From NCBI GenBank assembly GCA_947003375.1, contig CAMQOJ010000173.1:1-8301 (forward strand): 8,301 nucleotides of DNA, in the 5' to 3' direction. Source of the DNA: an uncultured Lachnospiraceae bacterium. Lineage in GTDB: Bacteria; Bacillota; Clostridia; Lachnospirales; Lachnospiraceae. The notes below the pieces were generated by a model. The model was given only the letters and a program-made list of their open reading frames with translations. It was not told the origin of the DNA and did not search any database. Shown piece by piece: positions 1 to 5,910 of the stretch. The translations under genes were made by a program, and so were the position numbers. How positions within the stretch are numbered: position 1 is the first letter of the stretch; the number at the start of each line of letters is the position of its first letter.

Positions 1-169
1 GAAGAACGAGAACCCCTGCACCTGCCCGCCGGAATTCCCGGTGTGCGTGTGCGGAAAGGCATCAAAGGGGACAGCAGTGACGAAGAAACCCATTCTGCCC
101 AGGGAGGAGGAGCTTGCAAGGAACAGCCGCTCAAAGAGCGCGAAGCTGCGGGTGTTTGAAAGAACGTAG
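1..169 (+). CDS. rsmH: 16S rRNA (cytosine(1402)-N(4))-methyltransferase RsmH, C-terminal fragment
   Basis: This is the last 55 codons of a gene that enters from the left edge, read from base 2 and ending at TAG 167-169. RsmH (MraW) is a cytoplasmic SAM-dependent enzyme that methylates C1402 in the 16S rRNA decoding centre. The fragment holds the family's usual C-terminus: a cysteine-rich NPCTCPPEFPVCVCGK stretch, then KKPILPREEE, then a basic end with RSKSAKLRVFER. The catalytic SAM-binding part lies outside the window. The position directly upstream of an ftsL-like gene and class B PBP genes is the classic start of a dcw cluster (mraZ-rsmH-ftsL-pbp). The cysteine spacing resembles a metal-binding site, but that is only an impression. 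Identity is secure from the tail together with the context. Confidence 0.93.
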   Translation, partial: KNENPCTCPPEFPVCVCGKASKGTAVTKKPILPREEELARNSRSKSAKLRVFERT

Positions 170-213
170 GGGATGAGCCGGAAGAATGGATATCCGGGGA
201 CAGTGAAATCAAG

Positions 214-741
214 ATGAAGAAAGCAGGTATTGGTATGGGCCAGAATAGAAGGAACCATCGGCAGAATGCATATGAGGAGGACAGGAGGGCGCGCCGGGGA
301 AGAATCCGCGGCGAGTACGTCTATGGAAATACCGTAAGAAGACTGGACATACAGGAGCAGTGGGAACAGGCACCGGTGAAAAAGCACCATCCGGAGGTGC
401 GCAAGAACCGGGAGAAGGCCAGGCATATGAGCGCGGGCTACGTCATGTTTCTGGCGGCGGCCCTCTGCGCGGCGGCATTCATACTGGTGAACTTTATTCA
501 GCTGCAGTCCGATCTGACCACCCTGACCAAGACCGTGGCCGACAGGAAGAGCGAGCTCAACGTTCTGAAGCTTTCTAATGATGAAGAATACAACCGTATC
601 ATTAGCAGCATCGACCTTGAGGAGATCAAGCGGGTGGCCATCGGGGAGCTGGGGATGGGCTATGCGGAGGAAGGACAGATCGTGGAATACGAGAATCAGG
701 AAGGCGATTACATGCGCCGGGTGACAGGAAGCGGCAAATAG
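214..741 (+). CDS. ftsL: FtsL/DivIC-like septum formation protein, single-pass membrane protein
   Basis: A bitopic membrane protein of 175 residues. Residues 1-72 are cytoplasmic and strongly basic (many R/K/H), with the segment EYVYGNTVRRLD at about 34-45. Residues 73-95 form one hydrophobic helix. Residues 96-122 look like a coiled coil (QLQSDLTTLTKTVADRKSEL), followed by an extracytoplasmic EEYNRI..IDLEEIKRVA..LGMGYAEEGQIVEY segment typical of FtsL/DivIC proteins. In that family the coiled coil pairs with DivIC/FtsB and recruits the septal PBP and FtsW. Identification rests on this topology and on the slot between rsmH and the PBP genes, because FtsL sequences diverge widely. It is longer than B. 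subtilis FtsL (about 117 aa), mainly through the N-terminus. The start is uncertain: ATG 214 has a weak GGGGA 13 nt upstream, and ATG 235 (residue 8) is a plausible alternative. Confidence 0.75.
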   Translation: MKKAGIGMGQNRRNHRQNAYEEDRRARRGRIRGEYVYGNTVRRLDIQEQWEQAPVKKHHPEVRKNREKARHMSAGYVMFLAAALCAAAFILVNFIQLQSDLTTLTKTVADRKSELNVLKLSNDEEYNRIISSIDLEEIKRVAIGELGMGYAEEGQIVEYENQEGDYMRRVTGSGK

Positions 742-745
742 AGGG
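741..745 (+). promoter_or_regulatory. Ribosome binding site of the first PBP, overlapping the ftsL stop
   Basis: GAGGG begins on the last base of the ftsL TAG stop and lies 5 nt before ATG 751. It favours ATG 751 over the in-frame GTG at 745, which has no purine-rich site upstream. The overlap of stop and ribosome binding site suggests translational coupling of the two genes. Confidence 0.65.
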
Positions 746-750
746 TGAAG

Positions 751-3030
751 ATGGTCAACAGGAAAGTCAAGAAATTTTCGATTAAAATGCAGAAAAAGCT
801 GGTGGTTCTGTTCATCCTGCTGCTGCTCCTGTTCATCGGCCTGACTGTCCGGCTGGTGTGGATTACAAGGGAAAACGAGACGGAGTACCAGAAGCAGGTG
901 CTCTCCCAGCAGCAGTATACCTCCACCACCATTCCCTACAGACGGGGGAACATCCTGGACGTGAAGGGGACCAGGCTGGCCACCAGCGAGAAGGTGTACA
1001 ACCTGGTCATAGACGCCAAGGTGATGAACTACAAGTCCCAGTACCTGGAGCCTACCCTGAAGGCCCTGGGCGAGCATTTCGACCTGGACATGGGCGAGGT
1101 CAGAGAGCATGTCACGAAGAACAAGAGTTCCTCCTGGTATGTGCCGCTGAGGCAGCTTACCTACGAGGAAATCAGCGGCTTTCAGGAGGCCCAGAGCGCG
1201 GATTCCAATATACAGGGGGTCTGGTTCGAGGAGGAGTACCGGCGGATTTATCCGTACAGCGCCCTGGCGGCGGATGTGATAGGGTTTTCCGGCAGGGACA
1301 ATGTGGGAAAGTATGGGCTGGAGGAGTATTACAATGATATCTTGAACGGAATCAACGGCAGGGAGTACGGCTACCTGAACGATGACCTGACCCTGGAGCG
1401 CAACGTGAAATCCGCGGTGGACGGTTATGACCTCCATACTACCATTGATGCCAATCTGCAGATGATGGTGGAGAAATACTTAAAGCAGTTCAACGACGAG
1501 CAGAAAGACTCCTTTACGTCGGGCAACGGCGCGGAGAATGTGGGCTGCGTCATGATGAATGTGAACACGGGGGAGGTGCTGGCCATGGCAAGCTCCCCCA
1601 CCTATGACCTGAACGATGTGCGGAACACGGACAGCCTGCTGGGCACCAGGCTGCTGGAGGAGGTGACCAATGCGGCCGGGTACACGGAAATCAGGAAGAC
1701 GGACACCATCATCACCCAGGAAGTGCTGAATGGCCTGAGTGAGGAGCAGCTGTACGTGAACCTGAACTACCTGTGGCAGAATTATTGCATCACAGGCACC
1801 TACGAGCCGGGCTCCACCGCCAAGCCCTTTACAGTGGCGGCCGCCCTGGAGGACGGCGTGATCGCACCGGATCTGAATCTGGAATGCAACGGCGTCATGG
1901 AAATCGGCGATTACGACATCAAATGCCACAACGGCCCGGAAGGGTGGCTGACCCTGGAACAGGCGGTGGCAAACTCCTGCAACGTGTCCATGATGAAGAT
2001 CGCCCAGGCCCTTGGGAAGGACGAGTTCTGCGAGTTCCAGCAGATCTTCAACATCGGCCTGAAGACCAACATCGACCTGGCAGGGGAGGCCAGAACCGCC
2101 AGCCTGGTCTATGTGGCGGACAATATGGGGCCCACGGACCTGGCCACCAACAGCTTTGGTCAGAATTTCAACGTGACCATGATCGAGATGATTGCGGGGT
2201 TCTGTTCCCTGATTAACGGCGGCTACTATTATGAGCCCCATGTGGTGAACAAGATTACCAATGTGAACGGCGCCACGGTGCAGAACATCGAGCCCAGGGT
2301 CCTGAAGCAGACCATATCCGAATCCACCTCCGAGCTGATCAGGCAGTACTGCAGAGCTGTAGTGGAATACGGCACCGGCAAGACGGCCAGGCCGGCGGGC
2401 TACATGATAGGAGGCAAGACCGGTACAGCGGAGACCATAGACCCGAACACCCACAAGCGTTCCGAGACGGAGCATGTGGTATCCTTCATCGGATACGCCC
2501 CGGCGGACGATCCCCAGGTGGCGATTTACGTGGTGGTGGACAGGCCCAATACGGACAAGCAGGGCAATGCCAGGTTCGCCACCAAAATCGTGCGCAATAT
2601 CCTGACAGAGGCCCTTCCTTACCTGAACATCTTTATGACCGAGGAGGTTACGGAGGAAGAGCAGCAGGAGTTGGACGCGCTGCAGCAGTCCATTGTGAAC
2701 CAGTACGCGCCCACCACGCCTGAGGGAGAGCCCCAGGGAGAAGGCGGAGAAGGCACCGAGGGCGGTGACGGTGAGAGCCAGGGCAGCGAAGGCGCGGAGG
2801 AAGGAGGAGCGGGCGGAGCCGGAGAAGGCACCGGAGGAGAAGGCGGCAACCCCGAGGGTGGAAGCCCCGAGGGCAATGGACAGAGTCCTGAGGGCCAGGG
2901 AGAAGGCAGCCAGGGAGAGGGTGGCCAGGGCGAAGGCGCTGCACCGCCCGCCACACAGGGAGAATCGGTGCCGAATCCCGACATACCGGTGAACCCCAAC
3001 CTTCCCACAAGTCCGGATCTGGCAGAGTAA
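751..3030 (+). CDS. Class B penicillin-binding protein (peptidoglycan transpeptidase, PbpB/FtsI-type) with Gly/Glu-rich tail
   Basis: A 759-residue class B PBP, anchored in the membrane and acting outside it as a D,D-transpeptidase that crosslinks peptidoglycan, probably at the septum. Residues 17-38 are the membrane anchor. The PBP dimerisation domain follows, with the RRGNILDVKG motif at about 64-73 and RIYPYSALAADVIGFSG further on. The transpeptidase domain is complete: the nucleophile motif STAK is at 355-358 (inside TYEPGSTAKPF), SCN at 409-411 and KTGT at 556-559, with the usual spacing. Residues 655-759 form a tail of Gly, Glu, Ser, Gln and Pro with no Lys or Arg and no PASTA domain. 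Its place directly after ftsL matches pbpB/ftsI. A SpoVD-type sporulation role cannot be excluded, since two class B PBPs sit side by side. Start chosen at ATG 751 by its ribosome binding site. Confidence 0.93.
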   Translation: MVNRKVKKFSIKMQKKLVVLFILLLLLFIGLTVRLVWITRENETEYQKQVLSQQQYTSTTIPYRRGNILDVKGTRLATSEKVYNLVIDAKVMNYKSQYLEPTLKALGEHFDLDMGEVREHVTKNKSSSWYVPLRQLTYEEISGFQEAQSADSNIQGVWFEEEYRRIYPYSALAADVIGFSGRDNVGKYGLEEYYNDILNGINGREYGYLNDDLTLERNVKSAVDGYDLHTTIDANLQMMVEKYLKQFNDEQKDSFTSGNGAENVGCVMMNVNTGEVLAMASSPTYDLNDVRNTDSLLGTRLLEEVTNAAGYTEIRKTDTIITQEVLNGLSEEQLYVNLNYLWQNYCITGTYEPGSTAKPFTVAAALEDGVIAPDLNLECNGVMEIGDYDIKCHNGPEGWLTLEQAVANSCNVSMMKIAQALGKDEFCEFQQIFNIGLKTNIDLAGEARTASLVYVADNMGPTDLATNSFGQNFNVTMIEMIAGFCSLINGGYYYEPHVVNKITNVNGATVQNIEPRVLKQTISESTSELIRQYCRAVVEYGTGKTARPAGYMIGGKTGTAETIDPNTHKRSETEHVVSFIGYAPADDPQVAIYVVVDRPNTDKQGNARFATKIVRNILTEALPYLNIFMTEEVTEEEQQELDALQQSIVNQYAPTTPEGEPQGEGGEGTEGGDGESQGSEGAEEGGAGGAGEGTGGEGGNPEGGSPEGNGQSPEGQGEGSQGEGGQGEGAAPPATQGESVPNPDIPVNPNLPTSPDLAE
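2722..2937 (+). repeat. Low-complexity purine-rich tract encoding the Gly/Glu tail of the first PBP
   Basis: This in-frame tract encodes residues 658-729 of the first PBP. By my count, 32 of these 72 residues are Gly and 17 are Glu, with short recurring units such as GEGG, PEGG and QGEG. The DNA is very purine-rich on the + strand and contains degenerate direct repeats: CCAGGGAGAAGGC occurs at 2733-2745 and again at 2895-2907, with a one-base variant (CCAGGGCGAAGGC) at 2925-2937. Such a tract can change length by slippage or recombination. The region is followed by a Pro-rich end (PNPDIPVNPNLPTSPDLAE). Confidence 0.8.
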
Positions 3031-3042
3031 ACTTTATCATAA

Positions 3043-3087
3043 CCTCATGGAGACAGGAATAGAGTATAGTAAGACCTTACCATGAGG
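3043..3087 (+). promoter_or_regulatory. Inverted repeat covering the second PBP's ribosome binding site
   Basis: In the 62-nt gap between the PBP genes, CCTCATGG (3043-3050) is perfectly complementary to CCATGAGG (3080-3087), leaving a 29-nt loop. The right arm contains GAGG (3084-3087), the only reasonable Shine-Dalgarno for ATG 3093, with a 5-nt spacer. If the hairpin forms in the mRNA it would hide the ribosome binding site. The arm is not followed by a U-tract, so this is not an intrinsic terminator. The complementarity is seen directly; the regulatory role is inferred. Confidence 0.45.
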
Positions 3088-3092
3088 CGTAC

Positions 3093-4814
3093 ATGCTGAC
3101 AGACAACAATAAAATATTCCACAGAAAGAAGATTCTGACCATCTTCCTTGTCTGTACGGGCATTTTCCTGGGGCTGTTAGGGCGGCTTGTGTATCTGTGT
3201 GTATGGGAAGCGGAGCACTATTCCGCTATGGCGACCCAGCTGCATGAGAGGGAGCGCAGCATCAAGGCGGCCAGAGGCCGCATCCTTGACCGCAACGGCA
3301 CGGTGTTGGCGGACAACAGGACAGTGTGTACCATATCCGTCATCCACAACCAGCTGGAGGATCCGGAGGAAGTCATCAAAATCCTGACCAAAGAGCTGGA
3401 GCTTTCTGAGGACTATGTGCGCAGACAGGTGGAGAAGTATTCCTCCATGGAGCGCATAAAGAGCAATGTGGATAAGGAGCTGGGAGATAGGATCAGGGAA
3501 TATGACCTGGCCGGGGTGAAGGTGGATGAGGACTACAAAAGATATTACCCTTACGACGACCTGGCCAGCAAGGTATTGGGCTTCACCGGCGGGGACAATC
3601 AGGGAATCATCGGCCTGGAGGTAGTCTATGACGAGTATCTTCAGGGAGAGCCTGGAGAGATTCTGACCGTGACGGACGCAAAGGGCATTGAGGTGGAATC
3701 GGCGGGAGAGCGGCGTGTGGAGCCGGTGAAGGGCATGGATTTGCGCATCACTCTTGACAGGAATATCCAGGCATATGCCACCCAGCTGGCAGAACAGGCC
3801 ATGGCCACAAAGGAGGCGGACAGCGTGTCCGTCCTGGTGATGAATCCCCAGAACGGCGAGATTTACGCCTGCGTCAACGTGCCGGAGTTCGACCTGAACA
3901 ATCCCTTCGAGCTGCCGGAGGGGACGCCAGAGAACATCAGCCAGGAGGAGTCGCAGAACATATTGAACGGCATCTGGCGCAACGGCTGCATCAACGATAC
4001 ATACGAACCGGGTTCTACCTTCAAGATCATCACCGCAGCGGCAGGACTGGAGGCCGGTGTGGTGACCACCCAGAGCAATTTCAACTGTCCGGGCTTCATC
4101 ATGGTGGACGACAGGCGGATCCACTGCCATAAGAGGGCAGGCCACGGCAGCCAGGATTTCACCCATACCATGATGAACTCCTGCAATCCGGCCCTGATTA
4201 CCGTGGGGCTGCGGCTGGGGGTGGACAATTACTACAGCTATTTCGAGAAATTCGGCCTGAAGAAGATGACTGGCATCGATCTCCCGGGAGAGGCCGGAAC
4301 CATCATGCATAAGAAGGAGGACATGGGCAATGTGGAGCTTGCCACCGTGGCCTTCGGCCAGTCCTTCCAGATTACGCCCGTACAGCTTCTGACCACCGTT
4401 TCCTCCATCATAAACGGGGGCAGGCGGGTCACGCCCCATTTCGGCATACAGACCGTGGATGCCCAGGGGAACGTGGTGGAACGCTTCGAGTACCCGGTGA
4501 CGGAGGGAATCGTGTCGGAGGAGACCAGCGCTACCATGCGGGGCATCCTGGAGATGGTGGTGAAGGAGGGAAGCGGCTCCAACGGCCAGGTGGAGGGCTT
4601 CCGCATAGGAGGCAAGACAGCCACCAGCCAGACCCTTCCCAGGGGCAGCGGACGCTATATCGCTTCCTTCATCGGCTTCGCTCCGGCGGAGGATCCCCAG
4701 GTGATTGCCATCGCCATTGTGAACAATCCCCAGGGAGTGTACTACGGCAGTCAGGTGGCCGCGCCGATCGTTCGGCAGCTTTATGAGAATATTCTTCCCT
4801 ATTTGGGCATATAA
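3093..4814 (+). CDS. Second class B penicillin-binding protein (SpoVD/PBP2-like) with a KTAT variant motif
   Basis: A 573-residue class B PBP in tandem with the first. Residues 14-37 form the membrane anchor. The dimerisation domain carries the family motif RGRILDRNGTVLADN and YYPYDDLASKVLGFTGGDNQG. The transpeptidase domain has STFK at 308-311 (in TYEPGSTFK) and SCN at 363-365. The third motif reads KTAT at 508-511 inside IGGKTATSQTLPRG, so the usual Gly of KTG is Ala. The protein ends shortly after the transpeptidase fold, with no PASTA domain and no tail. B. subtilis has pbpB followed by spoVD at this place, so a sporulation-cortex role is possible, as is a second vegetative transpeptidase; the sequence alone does not decide. 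ATG 3093 is preceded by GAGG with a 5-nt spacer. It starts 62 nt after the first PBP and ends 103 nt before mraY. Confidence 0.92.
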   Translation: MLTDNNKIFHRKKILTIFLVCTGIFLGLLGRLVYLCVWEAEHYSAMATQLHERERSIKAARGRILDRNGTVLADNRTVCTISVIHNQLEDPEEVIKILTKELELSEDYVRRQVEKYSSMERIKSNVDKELGDRIREYDLAGVKVDEDYKRYYPYDDLASKVLGFTGGDNQGIIGLEVVYDEYLQGEPGEILTVTDAKGIEVESAGERRVEPVKGMDLRITLDRNIQAYATQLAEQAMATKEADSVSVLVMNPQNGEIYACVNVPEFDLNNPFELPEGTPENISQEESQNILNGIWRNGCINDTYEPGSTFKIITAAAGLEAGVVTTQSNFNCPGFIMVDDRRIHCHKRAGHGSQDFTHTMMNSCNPALITVGLRLGVDNYYSYFEKFGLKKMTGIDLPGEAGTIMHKKEDMGNVELATVAFGQSFQITPVQLLTTVSSIINGGRRVTPHFGIQTVDAQGNVVERFEYPVTEGIVSEETSATMRGILEMVVKEGSGSNGQVEGFRIGGKTATSQTLPRGSGRYIASFIGFAPAEDPQVIAIAIVNNPQGVYYGSQVAAPIVRQLYENILPYLGI

Positions 4815-4828
4815 TGGACTTTGGATGA

Positions 4829-4851
4829 CAGGGTTCGCGAAGCGGTTCCTG
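4829..4851 (+). other. Stem-loop in repeat copy 1, GCGAAGC core
   Basis: Bases 4829-4838 can pair with 4842-4851. From the outside in, CAGG pairs with CCTG, then come a G-U pair, one U-U mismatch and a U-G pair, then CGC pairs with GCG around a GAA loop. The tip GCGAAGC (4837-4843) is the sequence known from DNA biophysics to form an unusually stable mini-hairpin. No T-run follows, so an intrinsic terminator is unlikely. Folding is inferred from complementarity. Confidence 0.65.
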
Positions 4852-4868
4852 GGATAGACTTTGGATGA

Positions 4869-4891
4869 CAGGGTTCGCGAAGCGGTTCCTG
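4869..4891 (+). other. Stem-loop in repeat copy 2, identical to copy 1
   Basis: The same 23-nt imperfect hairpin recurs exactly 40 nt downstream, with stem 4869-4878 / 4882-4891 and the GCGAAGC core at 4877-4883. The single base difference between the two repeat units lies outside the stem, two bases after it. The two hairpins are separated by 17 nt, an arrangement like paired REP palindromes, although here they are in direct rather than inverted orientation. Confidence 0.65.
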
Positions 4892-4904
4892 GCATAGACT
4901 TTGT

Positions 4905-4913
4905 GGGAGGGAG
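4905..4913 (+). promoter_or_regulatory. Ribosome binding site of mraY
   Basis: GGGAGGGAG contains GGAGG at 4906-4910, placed 7 nt before ATG 4918. This strong site fixes the mraY start and rules out the longer in-frame reading from TTG 4861, which would translate repeat DNA into an N-terminal extension unlike the family. Confidence 0.8.
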
Positions 4914-4917
4914 AGAT

Positions 4918-5868
4918 ATGGGCAGTATAACAGCAGTGATGATTTCCTTCTTTGCAAGCGCCGTCCTGGGGCCGGTGCTGATTCCATTCCTGCGGTGGCT
5001 CAAATGCGGCCAGATGGTCAGGAGCGACGGGCCTGCCGCCCATCTGAAGAAGATGGGCACGCCCACCATGGGAGGCATATTGATTCTATTCAGCGTGACG
5101 GCCACCTCCCTGCTGTTCCTGAAGGATTACCCAAAGATAGCGCCGATCCTGTTGCTGACCGCCGGATTCGGCCTGGTGGGATTGATGGATGATTACATAA
5201 AAGTAGTGTGCAGGCGCTCCATGGGGCTCTCGCCCTGGCAGAAGCTCCTGGGGCAGCTCCTGGTCACGGCGGTCTTTGCCTGGTACCTGACCCGCTATAC
5301 GGATGTGAGCCTCGCCATGCGGATTCCCTTCCTGTCGGGCCGGTATCTGGACTTCGGCGTCTGGAACATCCCCATCCTGTTCTTCATCACTCTGGGGACG
5401 GCCAACGGGACGAACTTCACGGACGGGCTGGACGGGTTGGCGGGAAGCGTGACGCTGATGGTGGCGGTGTTCTTCTCCGTGGTGGCCATCGGCACCTCAT
5501 CGGGGATAGAGCCGGTGACATGCGCCGTGGCAGGGGCGCTAATGGGATTCCTTTTATTCAATGTCCACCCGGCAGAGGTGTTCATGGGGGACACGGGATC
5601 TTTGGCGCTGGGAGGCTTCGTAGCGGGCTGCGCCTATATGTTGCAGATGCCTCTGTACATAGCGGTGATTGGCGTCATCTATCTGGTGGAGGTGTGCTCC
5701 GTCATTCTGCAGGTGGGATATTTCAAGATAAGCGGGGGAAAGCGGATATTCAAGATGGCGCCATTGCACCACCACTTCGAGCTCTGCGGATGGTCGGAGA
5801 CCAGGATTACGGCGCTGTTCACCATCATTACAGCTTTGATGTGCCTGTTGGCCCTGCGGGGGATATGA
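4918..5868 (+). CDS. mraY: Phospho-N-acetylmuramoyl-pentapeptide-transferase MraY
   Basis: A 316-residue polytopic inner-membrane enzyme that transfers phospho-MurNAc-pentapeptide from its UDP carrier to undecaprenyl phosphate, making lipid I, the first membrane step of peptidoglycan synthesis. Visible family motifs, in order: the N-terminal HLKKMGTPTMGG block; the DDY pair at 91-92, Asp residues implicated in catalysis and Mg binding; NFTDGLDGLAG at 166-176 (Asp 169 and 172); FMGDTGSLALGG from 222; and the MAPLHHHFE signature with HHH at 284-286. About ten hydrophobic segments fit the MraY fold. It is slightly shorter than the usual 320-360 residues but has no missing motif. It follows the second PBP after the repeat array and precedes murD by 42 nt, as in other dcw clusters. 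The murE gene that often precedes it is absent here. Confidence 0.96.
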   Translation: MGSITAVMISFFASAVLGPVLIPFLRWLKCGQMVRSDGPAAHLKKMGTPTMGGILILFSVTATSLLFLKDYPKIAPILLLTAGFGLVGLMDDYIKVVCRRSMGLSPWQKLLGQLLVTAVFAWYLTRYTDVSLAMRIPFLSGRYLDFGVWNIPILFFITLGTANGTNFTDGLDGLAGSVTLMVAVFFSVVAIGTSSGIEPVTCAVAGALMGFLLFNVHPAEVFMGDTGSLALGGFVAGCAYMLQMPLYIAVIGVIYLVEVCSVILQVGYFKISGGKRIFKMAPLHHHFELCGWSETRITALFTIITALMCLLALRGI

Positions 5869-5898
5869 GGCGGCAGGAAGCAGAATCAGGATATAAGA

Positions 5899-5903
5899 GA
5901 GGG
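5899..5903 (+). promoter_or_regulatory. Ribosome binding site of murD
   Basis: GAGGG within AGAGAGGGA lies 7 nt before ATG 5911. It supports that start, which also places the N-terminal Rossmann glycine motif at the usual position. Confidence 0.7.
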
Positions 5904-5910
5904 ACTTGGA

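Larger units (their letters stand above)
4817..4903. repeat. Two-copy 40-bp tandem repeat plus 7-bp partial third copy
   Basis: Copy 1 spans 4817-4856 and copy 2 spans 4857-4896. They differ at one base (G4853 versus C4893). The first 7 bases of the unit, GACTTTG, occur a third time at 4897-4903, so the array both begins and ends with GACTTTG. It starts two bases after the TAA of the second PBP and stops just before the mraY ribosome binding site, filling nearly the whole gap. The unit length is not a multiple of three and no credible ORF uses it. Each unit contains a palindromic core (listed separately). The array resembles REP/BIME-like dispersed intergenic repeats, but copies elsewhere in the genome cannot be seen from this window. 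Confidence 0.9.

Noticed and set aside
178..197. Small inverted repeat CCGGA / TCCGG upstream of ftsL
   Set aside because: Only 5 bp in GC-rich DNA with a 10-nt loop; expected by chance and without other support.
745..750. GTG 745 as start of the first PBP
   Set aside because: No ribosome binding site at the correct distance, whereas ATG 751 has GAGGG 5 nt upstream; the difference is only two residues.
1480..2475. A 331-codon open frame on the - strand inside the first PBP gene
   Set aside because: It lies wholly antisense to the conserved transpeptidase domain; composition is that of a shadow frame.
3031..3092. Promoter between the two PBP genes (TATAGT at 3065-3070)
   Set aside because: No matching -35 hexamer lies at proper spacing (the expected position reads about ACCTCA), so the match to a -10 box is probably chance.
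4829..4903. Intrinsic terminator formed by the repeat hairpins
   Set aside because: Neither hairpin is followed by a T-run; the sequence after each is mixed, and the next gene belongs to the same pathway.
4817..4903. CRISPR array
   Set aside because: The units are directly abutting with no unique spacers, and there are only two of them; no cas gene is visible.
4861..4917. A longer mraY starting at TTG 4861
   Set aside because: It would translate repeat copy 2 into the N-terminus; ATG 4918 has a strong GGAGG at proper spacing and matches the family's start.
3177..5105. A 642-codon open frame on the - strand spanning the second PBP, the repeat and the mraY start
   Set aside because: It is antisense to two certain genes, has His/Gly/Leu-rich composition typical of shadow frames in GC-rich DNA, and shows no recognisable domain.
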